Origin: Callipepla californica brunnescens
Lineage: Eukaryota > Chordata > Aves > Galliformes > Odontophoridae
Direction: 5' to 3'
Length of the DNA stretch: 64,000 nt
Assembly (NCBI GenBank): GCA_023055505.1
Contig: JALIRH010000007.1
Coordinates: 15,978,273-16,042,272, forward strand
The translations under genes were made by a program, and so were the position numbers. This document shows positions 26,370 to 39,475 of the stretch, piece after piece (the stretch's first letter is position 1; every line of letters begins with the position of its first letter). Below the pieces are notes generated by a model, which worked only from the letters and a program-made list of their open reading frames with translations, was not told the DNA's origin and searched no databases.

Positions 26370-29300
26370 CACTAGTCAATGAGCTGAGCATCTCCTTCCC
26401 CCTCTTCTTTCAGTAGGGATGCCTAGCACCTATTGAGTAAGATTCACATTCTTGCTTATGCTGAGTGCTTCCCAGGGAAACTTAGAAATCTCTATGAAGT
26501 TATTCTGTGATTCAACATGACTGTAGTTGATTATATTGTTTGTATTCTTGGTTAACCTCATATGCTTTGTAGATAGTGCATTTATCCATAAGAATCTGTA
26601 ATATATTGCATTAATACTCTGCATTATTCACTAATCTCCCTCATAGGGCATGCCCCAAACTCCTTAAGAGTGGTTTGAGAGAGCCCATTTGAATGTGAAT
26701 AGATGAACTGGCAAAGTGTTTATTTTCTGCCAAACTTCTCTGTTCTTTTCTTGTGACAAATGCTGAAGTTAATAAAAAGAAGTCATGAAACATCTCAGTA
26801 AAGTTGGATTCCATTTCCCTTTTATTTTTTCTCTGCTGACTACGTAAGTATTTCCCTCTAGTGTTTTGTTTTTTTTTTGTTTTGTTTTGTTTTTTCCATG
26901 AGATCCTACAGCTGCATCATGTCTAACTAGAATTAATTACTGAAACAAGGAGATTGTGCTGGAAAACTAGGTCAGAAATGATATGACTGCAAATATGTAC
27001 ATACTTGGATTTCTACATATCAGTTATATAATTGAAATGTTTTTAGAAAGATTTACAGAGAAACTGGAAGAAATTGCTTCAGGCAGGGGATAAGAAACCT
27101 ACTGCAGGAAAGATGAAAATGTCAAATATCTGCAATTTAATCTTGTCTTTTTCTATCAGAAACTTACCCTGTGTTAGCAAATGATCCAATTCCCAAATTT
27201 GGGCTTAATAAATGATGCATGCAAATTTGTTTCTAAGCACATACACAGACATTCAAATACAGATCCACAGAGAGATTTTCTGATAGTGAGGTTTGGATCA
27301 ATTACAGGAATGCTGAAAGAAGAAAGAAAATAACCGAGAATGTTATCACACAGACAATTAGAACTTCAATTTTTCAGAATGTAAGAAAAGGAAGGCAGAC
27401 ATCCATTTCTTGGAGCCTTAATCCTTCATTTCCCTTTCTACTGTAACAAAAAATGCATATGTTATTTGAACCACACACTCTGAAACAAGTATTCAGGTGC
27501 GGGACAAGCAGGCTTCTACAGTAAGCCAGTTGAGGACGGAGAAAGGAAAATACTAAGTGACTTCAAGACTTAGTTGCTGAACTCACGTGGAGTATAAACA
27601 GTGTCTTGTGATGCTGGTCCTGTGATCTTTCTAGATCTACTACATGGCTACCCTCCATCATCTAGCATGCTTTCCCTCCACTTCCATTCATCGGGAAGTA
27701 GTAAAATGTCACTCCAGTGTCTAACCTGTGAGTTTTCATCCAATGGCTCATATCAAACACAGCATACACATTTGCACAGGGATATAAATATACAGATCCA
27801 GATAAACATAAAATACAACATTCAGCACAGTTACTTAATAGTAGTCATAAAGCTCCTCAATTACAGTGAGCTGGAAAAAAAATCATAATGTATTGTGCAT
27901 TGTGAAACGTTTATTATTTCACATTCAAAAGGCACAGTAGTCCAAATCCTTGTGTATTTGAAGCAAACTGCACCAAGAACATACTGAGAATGTGTTTTAC
28001 ACATTATTGGATAATAAATTAGTTCATACTATTAGTACATAACAATTGATGTCCTCATAGTGAAGGTGAAAGTTTATCATTGTTTAATGACAAATTACTT
28101 TCTGTTTTACCAGTGTTGCTTATGATTAAAGCACAAGGCAGCAGATACACAGTTAAGTGACACGTGAAGGCCCACACCCTGAAAATAAAACACTGATGGC
28201 ATTTAAAGACTTAGTAACCAATTTCATATCCCACTGCTTCATGCAGATATCATGAATCATGAATAGTTATGCTCCAGTATTACACTGCAACCTTACAAGT
28301 TGAGATTAAAAATAGTTTTGAGAGCATATCTACTATGCTTTGCAATAGAAGAGATGCATTTCAGTTTTGATAGAAATGCATATTTAAACTAAACACACAG
28401 GGAATTAGGCACAGTGTTCTGGTTTACTTGAGCATTTTTTTCTCTGTATAACAAATACCATGTTAGTGGTATTAAAATCTCAGAATTTTACAGCTGCCCA
28501 TAGTTAGAAAAACTTTTGATCTTGATTATGAAGTCAAATTAAATTTTTGTACATAATTTTCCTAGGATTTTTAAAAATTTAAATTCACAGACAAACAAGA
28601 GACATCGTTCCATTCTTGTTGAACTTCTGACATTAATTGACTATCTCTCACCTAGGAAACATTTTTAGTCTTAGTTTACTTAAACATACTCCAGTAAATT
28701 TTTTACTATCATATATCAATTGTTTCAATTAAAGAAATTGCAGTTGCAAATTTACTAGATCGCACAGAAATATTTTATGATGAAAGGCTTTGATAAATAT
28801 GAAATTAAACAGAAAAACTAAAATAGTGTATATTTTGGATCACACTTTGTACTTCATGCTCTAGGAATGATGTGAGTTATTTTCAATTGCCGAATACCTT
28901 GGAAACGGGTTAGCATCTGTCACTCACACTTGCTTTATTTAGACACTAGTCTTAAGCCAGTCCTAAAAATTTATGTTTTTCATAAGACCCATCAGTTTTA
29001 ACTACCACTTCAAGTGATTCATGAAATACTTGGCTTCTGATATTCTTTTGAAGATTAAAATGTTTTTGACTTACTGCTTGTTTACTTTGTGTCTTTCCTC
29101 AATGTAATTCTTATTTGAATTACAGACAGATAAAGCCAGGATAGCTCAGTGTTGGATTTAGCCCACTACACAGAATAAATATACACACATCATTTTTGAG
29201 GAAGCAGAGCAGTTCTGATGCAAATTTTAGTCTTGGCACTGGGAATAAGTGTGTACAGGCAAGAAGAGAGCCACATATTAATCTTTGTAACTGAACATCG

Positions 29301-30310
29301 GGGAGTAGTATGTTACAGCAATAATACCAGCATCTGCTTGAGTCTGTTAAATTATATGCGAAAAAATAAAAACATGCAAATGTTAATTGCTTCAAAAATC
29401 ATGTTTAAGACAGTAAGTATATTGATATTTTCAATCCAACTATTCCAGCTGAGCTATAATTGTGCTTATTAAGTCAGTTGTGAAAGGTTCTGGAAGAGAA
29501 TTTACAGTAAAAATATTTAAAAGGGGGTTTATAATCAAATACAGTGAGTTTATTTGAAGACTTATTTTAATGTTTTAATGCATCTTGCGCTATTATCCAC
29601 AAAACAATGGTACTTCAAAAAAATCTAGCTGCCTTCCCACAGTCATAAAAATAAAAAAAAAAAAATTAAAACATCAAACTTGATATTAGAAAAGTTTTAT
29701 AACACTTAGAAGATACTGCAATAAATTCTTTGACATAAAATACTAATTCGGTTAGGTATAATCTCTTGTTCCATGTTTGAATTTGAATCTGAACTTTGAG
29801 AAAATGCTATACTTTGCTCTTATTTTTCAGATCTGCGTGTAGTGCTGCACTGTAAGGAAAGTTCTGAAAAGCTATATCCATACAAGCATTCTCATTAAAT
29901 ATGCCTTGATAACTATTTTTGAAATTACATCTCTGGAATTATACTGCTAATAAACATAACCATTTTAGAGCAATTTTGCTAAAGTATCCTAAATTTAACT
30001 ACTCTCATATTTATGCTTTGCAGAAATAACTAGATTCTACTATTTAATTATGATTGTGTGGTTCTCCATCTTCACTGCCCCCCTTGAAAACTTTAACATT
30101 TTCTTACTAAAATGAAGTTGATCACTTTAAAAGGATTCTTATGAAAAATCTCTTTTAACTTATATTTTCCCAGTTTCTCTGATACTTCTACTTACAATTA
30201 TGTACAAATAGCAAATTTTGCTTCTTTCACATTTACTTTGACACTGAAAGAGATCCGTCTTTCTTCATGTTACAACATTTGAAAAACTTTGCTTATTTAT
30301 GTTTCTCAAC
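26370..30310. other. AT-rich non-coding stretch
   Basis: No gene recognised. A T/G-rich run (TTTTG repeats) lies at 26862-26896. Confidence 0.5.
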
Positions 30311-30722
30311 CCTGGTCTGGACACTGTATTTCAGATGTGGTCTTACTGGTACTGAGTAGAAAGGAAGGGCCACCTCCCTTAACCTGAAGGCAATACATTT
30401 TTTAATGGAGCCAAGGATGCAGCTAGCCTTCTTTGTGACAAGATTTGGCTTGTGTTTGATACCCAGGTCCTTATCTGAAAATCTTCCTTCATTTCTGTTT
30501 TTCCTCTCCAAGTGCGGGACTTAAAAATTCCCCTTGCTGAAACTCTTACTCCTGTCTGGCCATTTCTCCAACCTGCTCACTTTCCTCTTGGTGGCTGTAC
30601 AGCCACTCCTCCTGGTTTTGTGTCATCTGCAATATTGCTGACAGTACACCCTGTCCCACCATCCAGATCATTATTTAAGATGTTGTACAGAATTGAATCC
30701 AGTATAGTGTCTTGGGGTCAAT
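30311..30722 (-). mobile_element. Old CR1 LINE internal ORF2 fragment
   Basis: Minus-strand CR1 ORF2 blocks appear in the right order: CTGGACACTGTATTTCAGATG, AGCCTTCTTTGTGACAAG, CCCAGGTCCTTATCTG, GCCATTTCTCCAACCTGCTC, and GTCATCTGCAATATTGCTGA near the 5' side. The last ~400 bp of the element, including the tail, are missing on the left. Divergence is high and stops are frequent. Confidence 0.8.
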
Positions 30723-31499
30723 CATATACGATCAATTTCACTTGCAATATACCCATCTTGTGAGTCCTTTGTGGATGTCTTGGAGGCAGCAGTAGTATTA
30801 TGAGGCAGGCTGTCTCCTGTGGAAAAGCAAAGAAGATGCTGAAGAGGTACACCATGTGTGATGCTTTCCTGGCATTTGCTGAAGTATGGATAAGGAAAAT
30901 GAACCAGGGTACTTGTTAAGAGTTGAAGTGCAGAGCATTCTGGGTTAGTTTTCATGCAGTGGTGTATTCCAATTGAGATGGAGGATGGATATGACTCATT
31001 TGCCCCAACTGACTCAAAGCTTTCCCAGAATAGAATCTGCACTGGTTGCTATGAAAAACGCAGGATAGTTCTAGGTCACTTTCTGAAAGATACAGAAATG
31101 TAGATCTAACGAGAAAAGTTTTTCCCTTACCCTTTCCCAAGGATAGATCTCTATTTTGCTTGATACACGAGGCCATGTAAAGTAATTGTTCTAGAGTTTT
31201 GAATGTCAGTTAAGAGATGTATTCCACAAAGGTTATTGGTTTGTGCAGACAAATCTCTTGAAACATCTTAGTCTCTGCAAATCAGACTATCTTTGGGACT
31301 ATCTGCCTTTGGATTATAGTCCCACACAATCTAGAAAAACCAGTCCTTTTAAGGGAGGTTCTGAAGCAAAACACATTAATTCACTCTGGAATTAATAGAG
31401 GCAATTTTAACTCCCTTAACTGAAGTGAAACCTCAGATTTAAACAGGTACAAACAAAATGAAAATCAGATCTTAAGTAATAGATAGACATCTATCACCA
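30723..31499. other. Non-coding stretch between CR1 fragments
   Basis: Base composition is less AT-rich than most of the window. The overlapping open frames 30722-31042 and 30952-31176 (minus) have no recognised domain. Confidence 0.45.
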
Positions 31500-31670
31500 A
31501 ATCATAGAACCATGAAATAACTGAGGTTGGCAGGGACCTGTGAATCCATGTGGCCCAACCCCTACCCCAGTAGGGATATGCAGAACAGGATGCTGAGGAC
31601 CAAGTCCAGGTGGCTTTTGAAGATCTCCAAGGAGGAGTCTCCATAGCTTCTGGGCGATTGCTCCATCCAC
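31500..31670 (-). mobile_element. CR1 LINE 3' fragment (short)
   Basis: AATCATAGAACCATGAAAT then GGTTGGCAGGGACCTGTG is an old CR1 3' end in minus orientation. It continues through the CCCAACCCCTACCCCAG block and the CCAAGTCCAGGTGGCTTTTG block before homology is lost. It belongs to a different subfamily from the 22.2-kb copy. Confidence 0.8.
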
Positions 31671-34600
31671 AATGAATTAGTGTTCCTAGGATGCTATTAT
31701 CCAACAGAGAAATATGGAAGATATTAAAAACAGAAAAAGCTCAGTCATGCCCATTGTGTAGTAAGATGGATTAAATAACTTGCCTCTGAATCTAGCACCG
31801 CATAAACAGAAAGACACAGATAGTCTGAGGGGAAGGACAATTTTTCTAGTGTCCCTTGGGATAACATTGTGTCCTCTCAGTCTTGCTCTGACCTATAAGT
31901 TTCACAAGTGTCCTCATTCTGAAGGTATTATACAAAATACATCCTAACATAAAAATCCAAATAATTACTGAATTTGTTTACTAAAATCCAACTCTGTTGA
32001 GCTCCTACTCACAGATCAGCTGCTTTCATGCTTTATAATCCATATTGTTATTATTTTACAGTGGAGTAAATTAATTAATAGCAATAAAGTGAAAAAAGTC
32101 AATAGTACTTGTAGTGACAATATAAGATTTCACCTTTAAGGATTATCATAAAAGCGAATACTGTTCTTTGTTGTGCATATGATAGAAATGTAAATTTCAA
32201 CTTTTGTGTCTAAATCAATCTAAATGGAATGTGAGGGTGTACAATACCAAATAGGTCAGATGTGATCTTGTGTCCATGAGTAAGGTATCACAGAAAGCAA
32301 AATTAGCAGATGGCAGAAAACAAGTGAAGCTCTCTATTTGTGAAATGACAAGAACTGGAAAAAGTGAGAACGCTTATTTGCTTTTGACATATTCTTCATA
32401 AAATAAGGTTTTAATTTCACCAGAACATCTGTGAACTAGGAATATACTGTTGCAAGATAAGAAGCCAAATAGTTTCCCCAAATACAGAATAAAGATTCTT
32501 TCAGTGAAATATTTTTCATTTGGTATAAAAAGTAGTTCAGGAACTCTTTGTTTTGATCCACTAGCACAGTACTTCAGTCCCTTTATGTCGACATACAGGA
32601 GTGCTGGAAATAGATCCAATGGACTGATACGTCATAAAGAGGGTTTCAAACTAAATACAACATTCAAAAATTTCTTGCAAAGAAAGATCTTTTCTCTTGA
32701 TCAGTAGATGGCAAGCTTGCCACATCTAACTTTCAGAAAGTGTTCTGTTAACATTTACACTACAAGTGTTTTGCTGTATTATTTCTGATATCTATAAATT
32801 CATCATATATCACATAAATGACATGAATGATTGCTGTATGAAAAACTCTATACAGATGATATACACTTAAAAAATACCCAACTGTAATAAATTTTAGTAT
32901 GTGATCACTTCTTTCAGGTGGTTTTCATCTTAAATTACTTTCTTACATGACTATATGCTTTGATTCTTTACAGTTTTATTTGTAAATGTAGCTGCTTTAT
33001 TAATGTCAGCTTATTTGTTAGCATGTTTATAGTTTCTTTACCTTAGCTTTTGCCTTCTTGTCCATCCCCACAGCTTCTTATAGGGATTGCAGCAGACATC
33101 TAATGATCAGAATTAGCTTTAGTACTTACAAGTGTAACCCACAAAATAGCAATACTAATGTTTAGTTCACTATAAATCTACAATTATTCCTTGACGTACT
33201 GGGATTCTGTCTTTTCTAAAAGCATAACAATTATATTTCTCTATTAAAGTTGTTAGGTAATATTAAAATATCTAACAGGAGGGATTAAGTAAAATGCAAA
33301 ATAAAAATAGAAAAAAAAAGAAGGAATTAATTCCAGGATTAAGGGAGATGATAGGCAAACTGATAAATTATTTTTTTATTCTCTAGGCCCAATAGGGACA
33401 TCAGGTTAGTTCTACTCATGTCTTTCAGTAGTTATTTTTTTGTTGTCTTGAATATTCCAGAGTGTGTGTATTGACTATATATAACAAAAATTATCCCTAA
33501 TATTAGCAGGGAGTTGCTGCAAGATTCGCACTGAAGTTAATTTGTACAGTTTTAAGAACTGAGCCACACATAACTACTACCTGACCTTGGAATTTGCTTT
33601 ATCCCTGTAGCAGAAAAGTAAATTGGTTTCTGTTGTTGTCATCATTGCTGTTGTTTTCTACTTGGGATCAATCTCACTAAATTTTAAATATTATGAAATT
33701 AACTACAATTGCTATAAGGAGAAAAGGAAAATAAAATAAGTAACATGTCACTTGCAGTAACACTGTAATCCAAGTCATAACATCAGCTTTCATGTACATA
33801 TTATGCACAGGGTTAGAGAATATTAGGGAAATCAATGGCTCGAAATCATAATGGCCATGGAACAGAGATTGGGGATTCAGTGTTTTAGCTTACTGGATTC
33901 TTCAAACCAATGGACGAAATGACAAAGCTAAATAGCAACATCATTCTAATTAACAAATTTGTTTGCAAGCATACTTATTGCAGTAAAAATATGAATTTTA
34001 AAATATCATACTGATTCTTTGGTTGAAGTAATCTGAAGCTGTTCATTATATTGCTGCAAGACTTTTTTCATTTCAAGTGCCACTCCTAGATCTTTTTTTT
34101 CTTTTTTTTTTTTTTTTGGTTAATGCAGACTGAGGCTGAGCTAACATAGTTCTATATTTTTATAGGTACCTCCTCAAAGAGACACGTATTGTTGACATAT
34201 CGAATCTCTGTGCCCAATAACAGGGCAAATACTGCATAAGACTTCTCATTTTAATATGAAATACTTTACTATTTAAAAAGCCAAACACTGAACTGGAAAA
34301 CAGTCACGTACAAGGAAAACTAAAAAATAAAAATACACAAAACCACATGCAAACAAGTTTGAAAAACCAAAAGATCTAAACATAAAAGACAGATGACAAT
34401 AAAGAGTTTCTAGTTAGAGCTTGTTAAAATACTGTCAGGAAGACCACAGTAGGTCTGAAATAATTTTATTTTTTTTTTTTCAGTGTATTATAAAATAAAT
34501 ATCCCTCATAGTGCAGTTGTACTATAGCAGTAATCGGTGTATCAGAGAAAAATTGTCACTTCTATTGAGGAGGTGGAAATAAAAAAATAGCTTCAGTGAC

Positions 34601-37600
34601 CTTTTGAGGGCCTTGCTTATTACCTTCATGTTACTCTTCTCCACTGCAATAGGATTCTCTAATTTGTCTTTTTTTTTTTTACATAAAATTCATACAAACA
34701 AATCTTTAGAGACTTTGTTTTTCCATCAATATATACTCCATAGTACACGGTGAACAAAAGTCATTATAACAACCATCTATTTATTTTATCCCTCTTTTAC
34801 TTATAAAATGCAAACACTTAAAAGTGAAATTCCAGACATGCTATACGAATAATTTTCACAGAAGACATTTTTGTTGTCAAAACCATCTATTAAACATATT
34901 TCTTATAAAAGTAATGATGACGATTATACTTGATGTTTTTTAAAGAATCCTTTCTTAGAATGTAAAATAAGAAAATTTGTGCATGTGCACATACAAATAC
35001 TTAGAGCTTCTAAGATGAAAATTTGCCTAATTCTACCTAGATTTTCAATTTCTTATTATACCTTAGGTTCACTGGGGAAAAATCACTAATTAGTTTATGC
35101 TTGTTTACCTCCAGTAATTTCTGTGTAGTTCCAGATTTCTTCTGACCATTGCAAATTATAAAAGCTATTGTATAACACTATTAAACAAGACTGGGAAATG
35201 TTTCAGAGGACAGATTTAGAAAAAAAAAATCCTTTACAGATAGTTTTGAATTTTTTGTTGCTATAGTAACATCACATTTCTTCTTTGCTGTATGTTTCTT
35301 TACAGTATACTCAGAGCTCTACGTGACAAAACAACAATTTTACAGTCTACAATTTAGTTTCAAGAAGATTTTCCCCCTCTAGAAGAACATGATTAGACTT
35401 GTACTTACAGAGCTTCAAAAAGTTTGGGGTCTGTCAGCAGTTTGGACTTAATTCCAGGGGTTTATGACCTACTTAGAAAACTTCTTTTTGGAAGGAATTG
35501 TAGCATAGTATTCTCCTCCTGGGAATAATCTGTAGCATTTTTTATCAAACTTTTAACAATCTATTTCAGAGCCTAATTTATAATGAAATTAAAAAGCAGT
35601 AGACTAAAATAGTGACTTCTGATTTCAGTTGTGCTGTTTCAAAATTTCTTTTTTATCTCATTAAAAAAAAAAAAAGCTATTGGTGTGAACAAGAATCACA
35701 GTGTTAATGAAATAAAGAAACTGATGTAACTGAATTGGTAAAAGCAGTACCTTTTTATGAGCCTCATAAATGTTTTCCAATCTTCATGTACACATTAGGA
35801 CACAACTGCCTATTTGTGTAACAATAGCAACATTATATATCAGTATTTCATAATAATATTTCATATTATAGTATTTCATACTATGTGAATCTGTAAGCTT
35901 AAGATTTCTTATTGAAAGCAGCAAATAAGGCATTTCATTCTTTCACAGGTAATTAGACTCTCAATTCCCATTCAAAATAATTATGTTTAAATGCTAAAAT
36001 ATATCTCAGACTCTGGGCTGAAAATACTTATAAATGCTAAACAAAATACACAAAGAATTGGAATATCCACTGGCAAATATAAAAACCTGTGATCTCACCT
36101 GTTTGATGCCTCTATATGTCTAGCCAGATGTGTATCTACATCACTAAGGGTACAGTTCTTTTCCAAATCTAATATAGCAGATCAATTAACTGTTGGCAAT
36201 TTGATGCCTTAAAGAACTTTATCAGAAATAAATTGTTTAAATACTGAAAATTAAGCAAAATTCTCAATGTTCTGGGAGCTGTTTAAAGGCAATGTGATAC
36301 TTGAAGCTTTGAAGCACAAGCACGGGTGCTGAAGTCCTTTGGGATCCAGCCACTAATTGTTGCCCAAGTCCCAGGAGCAGCCCTTTGTTTTTGACAGATG
36401 ATAAGCATGTCACCACAAGTGTCAGGTTTCCTAGAGTAGTAAAAGCTAACTGAGTACAGCGTGGGTACCTCTTGGGTTCATAAATCACTTCTAAGCACTG
36501 GAAAATATACTTTTCCTTCTCAATTCTTATTTTCTTCGTAAAGTGATAGGATATGCTTACATAAACAGGGTTACTCTGGCAGTTAATTTTTCAATGTAAG
36601 AATGATCTTGTTAAGAGATTTAAGTAAAGTATTTTTGAAGAAAACCTCAGGGCCTACAGTCAGCTCATGTAACACACATTTCTTACTACAGGCTTTTCGT
36701 TACCAGGAGAGGAGACAGACTTCTTTTTCTGCAGCCTGTTTTTCACTTTATCTATGAAAATGTTTTTCAATACTCAGATAAATCCAGGCAATTTCTGTCT
36801 GACAGACTTTACACAGACTAACTCTGTTTCTCTATCTGTACAAGTTGAATGGTGGAATACAATCTCTACCTCTAAAATCTGGGCTATGGAGAGATTACTG
36901 CCCTGCATTTTTATTAGAAAATAAAAACATGATTCTAAATGATGCATCACCTCAAGTGATTACTGTTTTTAGCAGGTACTTAATCACACCTATTGACGGC
37001 TTGTGTGGCAAAACTGTGTTACAAGAAATAATTATGACATTACTCAGAAATGGCAGCAAAAGATCATTTGTAAGCATACATCTTCACAGCCTCATATCAG
37101 GTAACTCAGTGAATCCTTCACCTGGATCATGAACAGTAATAACATGTACAGTAGCAACTTGTCCTCAGGTGTCTTAAGCATATGTGTAACAAAAAACATT
37201 GAAACAAGCAACTAATAATTTTGAGGCAGGACTTTTTTTTTCTGTATTAAATTTCTGCTACTTCTCTCATCAAAAACTTTGTTTTCAATTAGGTTTTAGA
37301 TTTCACATTTCAGTGAAGTGAAAGGGATATAGGAGATATGAGTTTCGAGCTTTGATGCTGCTGTTTGAATAGGAGACTATTCATTAGTGCCTTACTAATG
37401 GTTGTGATGGCTGTGCCTTTGCAGTGGAAAAGGTCATCTTATTATAAAAACAGCAGGCACAGCATTTTCTGAACAGAGTAGCACACAGCCAAATCCACCG
37501 TCAGAGAGCTCACCACCTTTTTTCATGTGCTGTCTTTTTTAAGTTCTTTTTTTCTTAATGAAATCATCGCTTTTTCATTTTTTTCCATGATTATGAGGGA

Positions 37601-37647
37601 GGTTTCAACAAAATGTTTACACACTCTACAGCCTTGCTCCTGTTGGG
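31671..37647. other. AT-rich non-coding stretch
   Basis: No exon, RNA gene or transposon recognised. T-rich runs lie at 34093-34117 and 34468-34480. A less AT-rich block at about 36270-36480 is listed separately. Confidence 0.5.
36270..36480. other. Unexplained GC-richer block
   Basis: About 210 bp stand out from the AT-rich surroundings. A minus-strand frame of 74 codons (36264-36488) covers it but has no recognised motif. I cannot assign it to CR1, LTR or mariner. It could be an eroded unrecognised repeat, a conserved non-coding element or part of an untranslated exon. Confidence 0.3.
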
Positions 37648-37997
37648 AACAATCACAAAATTAGAGGAGGTGGAAGGCACCTCTAGAGATTATCTAGTCC
37701 AACAACACTGCCAAAGCAGCTCCCTAGCCCAGATTGCACAGGTAGGCATCCAGGTGGGTCTTGAACATCTCCAGAGATGCTCAAGTGCTCCATCATGTGC
37801 CAGTGCTCCATCACCCTCACTGTGAAGAAGTTCCCACATATATTTGTGTGGAATTTCCTATGCTTCAGTTTGTGGCCATTTCCCCTTGTCCTATTACCAC
37901 ACACTGCTGAGAAGAGTCCAGCATCATCCTTTTGCCTCTGGCTCCTCAGGTATTTGTAGACGTGGATCAGATCCCCTCTGAGTCTTCTTTTTTTCAA
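37648..37997 (-). mobile_element. Young-type CR1 LINE 3' fragment
   Basis: The 3' end is at the left (ATCACAAAATTAGAGGAGG, a damaged tail and 3' UTR). The copy runs to AGTCTTCTTTTTTTC, where it is 5'-truncated against a run of 12 A residues. The frame on the minus strand is open through it and continues across the A run into the neighbouring older CR1 (37683-38267). A small internal duplication (GTGCTCCATCATGTGCCAGTGCTCCATCA) is visible near 37784-37813. Confidence 0.9.
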
Positions 37998-38009
37998 AAA
38001 AAAAAAAAG

Positions 38010-38247
38010 GTTTCTCAGAGTACCATCCAGTCTGCCCTTGGATGTTTCTGAGGACAGAGCATCCACTACCTCTCTGGGCAACTTATTCCAGAGCTTTAAG
38101 GCTATTATCAGGTCTCCTGGAGCCTTTTCTTCACCAAACTGAAGAGCTTCAGCTCTCATCAATTCCTTATAGGGGTAGTATTCCAATCCTTGGGTCATTT
38201 TTGTTGCCCTCCTTTGGACATGCTCCAATAGGTTCATATGTCTTGTG
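38010..38247 (-). mobile_element. Older CR1 LINE, left half (split by plus-strand CR1)
   Basis: From CTCAGAGTACCATCCAGTC to CATATGTCTTGTGTTG this is minus-strand CR1 of an older subfamily. Its sequence continues at 38994 with CTCCTGAACTGTGTCCAC, so the plus-strand CR1 at 38248-38993 was inserted into it. Its last ~100 bp, including the tail, are missing at the left, where the younger minus-strand CR1 now sits. Confidence 0.82.
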
Positions 38248-38993
38248 TTGCACTTGGGCCAGGGCAATCCCAGGTTTTTATACAGACTTAAGCAAGAACT
38301 CCTAGAGAAAAGCTCTGAGGAGAAAGACCGGGTGTCCTAGTAGACAAGAAGCTGGATATGAGTCAGCAGTGTGTGCTTGCAGCTCGGAGGGCCAACTATA
38401 TTCTGTGCTGCATTCAAAAGGGGTGTCCAGCAGGGAGAGGGAGGTGATTATACCCCTCTACTCAGCTTTTGTGAGGCCACATCTGGAGTACTGCATCCAG
38501 GCCTGAGGTTCCCAGCACAAGAAAGGTGCAGAGTTCTTGGAATGGGTCCAGAGGAGGGCCACTAAAATGATCAGAGGGCTGGAACATCTCTTCTATGAGG
38601 AAAGATTGAGGGAACTGGGCATGTTTAGTTTGGAGAAGTCCCTGGAGAGATCTCACTGCATCCTTCCAAAACTTGAAGGGAGCAGGAAACAGGAGGAGGA
38701 ACAATTGTTTACATTGGTTGATAGTGACAGGACAAGGGGGAATGGTTTTAAACTAACATGGGAGATTTAAGTTGGATATTTGGAGGAAGTTTTTCACTCA
38801 GAGGGTGGTGATTCACTGGAACAGATTGCCCAGAGAGGCTGTGGATGCCCCATCCCTGGAGACACTCAATGTAAGGTTGTGGCACTGGGCCGCCTGATCT
38901 AGAGATTAGTGACCCTGCCCGCAGTAGGGGGTTGAAACTAGATGATCTTTGAGGTCCTTTTCAGCCTGGGCCATTCTGTGATTCTGTGATTCT
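38248..38993 (+). mobile_element. CR1 LINE nested inside an older CR1
   Basis: Starts at CACTTGGGCCAGGGCAATCC and ends with GTCCTTTTCAGCC, then CCATTCTGTGATTCTGTGATT. Blocks of the CR1 ORF2 C-terminus are clear in pieces, for example the segment encoding EWVQRRATKMIRGLEHLFYEERLRELGMF near 38538-38625. The frame is lost after the LEKS codons near 38637. It is a subfamily different from the 15-kb plus copy. Its insertion site in the older minus-strand CR1 is precise at both ends. Confidence 0.9.
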
Positions 38994-39470
38994 CTCCTGA
39001 ACTGTGTCCACATTTGAACATTGGTCAGGTGAGGTCTCACCAACACAGAGTAGTGAGAGTGGTGGTTGGCCAGAATCAGTTCCCTTGAACTTCTGGCCAT
39101 GTTTCTTTTGATGCAGCCCAGGATACAGTAGGCTTTCTGGGCTGTAGGAATACATTGCTGGTTCATGTCCAGCTGGCCATCCATAAGTATCCCAAGTCCT
39201 TTTTGGCAGGGTTGTGCTCAATCATTTCATTCCCCAACTTATACTGATAATGGGGGATCTTGCACTTGGCTTTCATGAACCAGTAGTCTCCTGGGACAAC
39301 TGCTCAAACCTGACCAGGTCTCCCTGGCTGGCATCCAGTCCCTCAGGCATGTTGACTGTAACACGCAGCTTGGCATAATCCACAAACTTCAATGAAGTCC
39401 AGTCCATTCAATCTCACAGTCAGTGTCACTGATAAAGATGTTGCTAGAGCTTCAGTTCCAACACAGGAGG
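38994..39470 (-). mobile_element. Older CR1 LINE, right half
   Basis: Continues the 38010-38247 fragment. The ordered minus-strand blocks are the GGTGAGGTCTCACCAACAC block, GATGCAGCCCAGGATACAG, CCCAAGTCCTTTTTGGCAGG, the TTGCACTTGGCTTTCATGAAC block, the GACCAGGTCTCCCTGGCTGG block and GATAAAGATGTTGCTAGAG. Open frames 38906-39184 and 38961-39221 (minus) are pieces of ORF2. Homology ends near 39470. Confidence 0.88.
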
Positions 39471-39475
39471 AAGAC

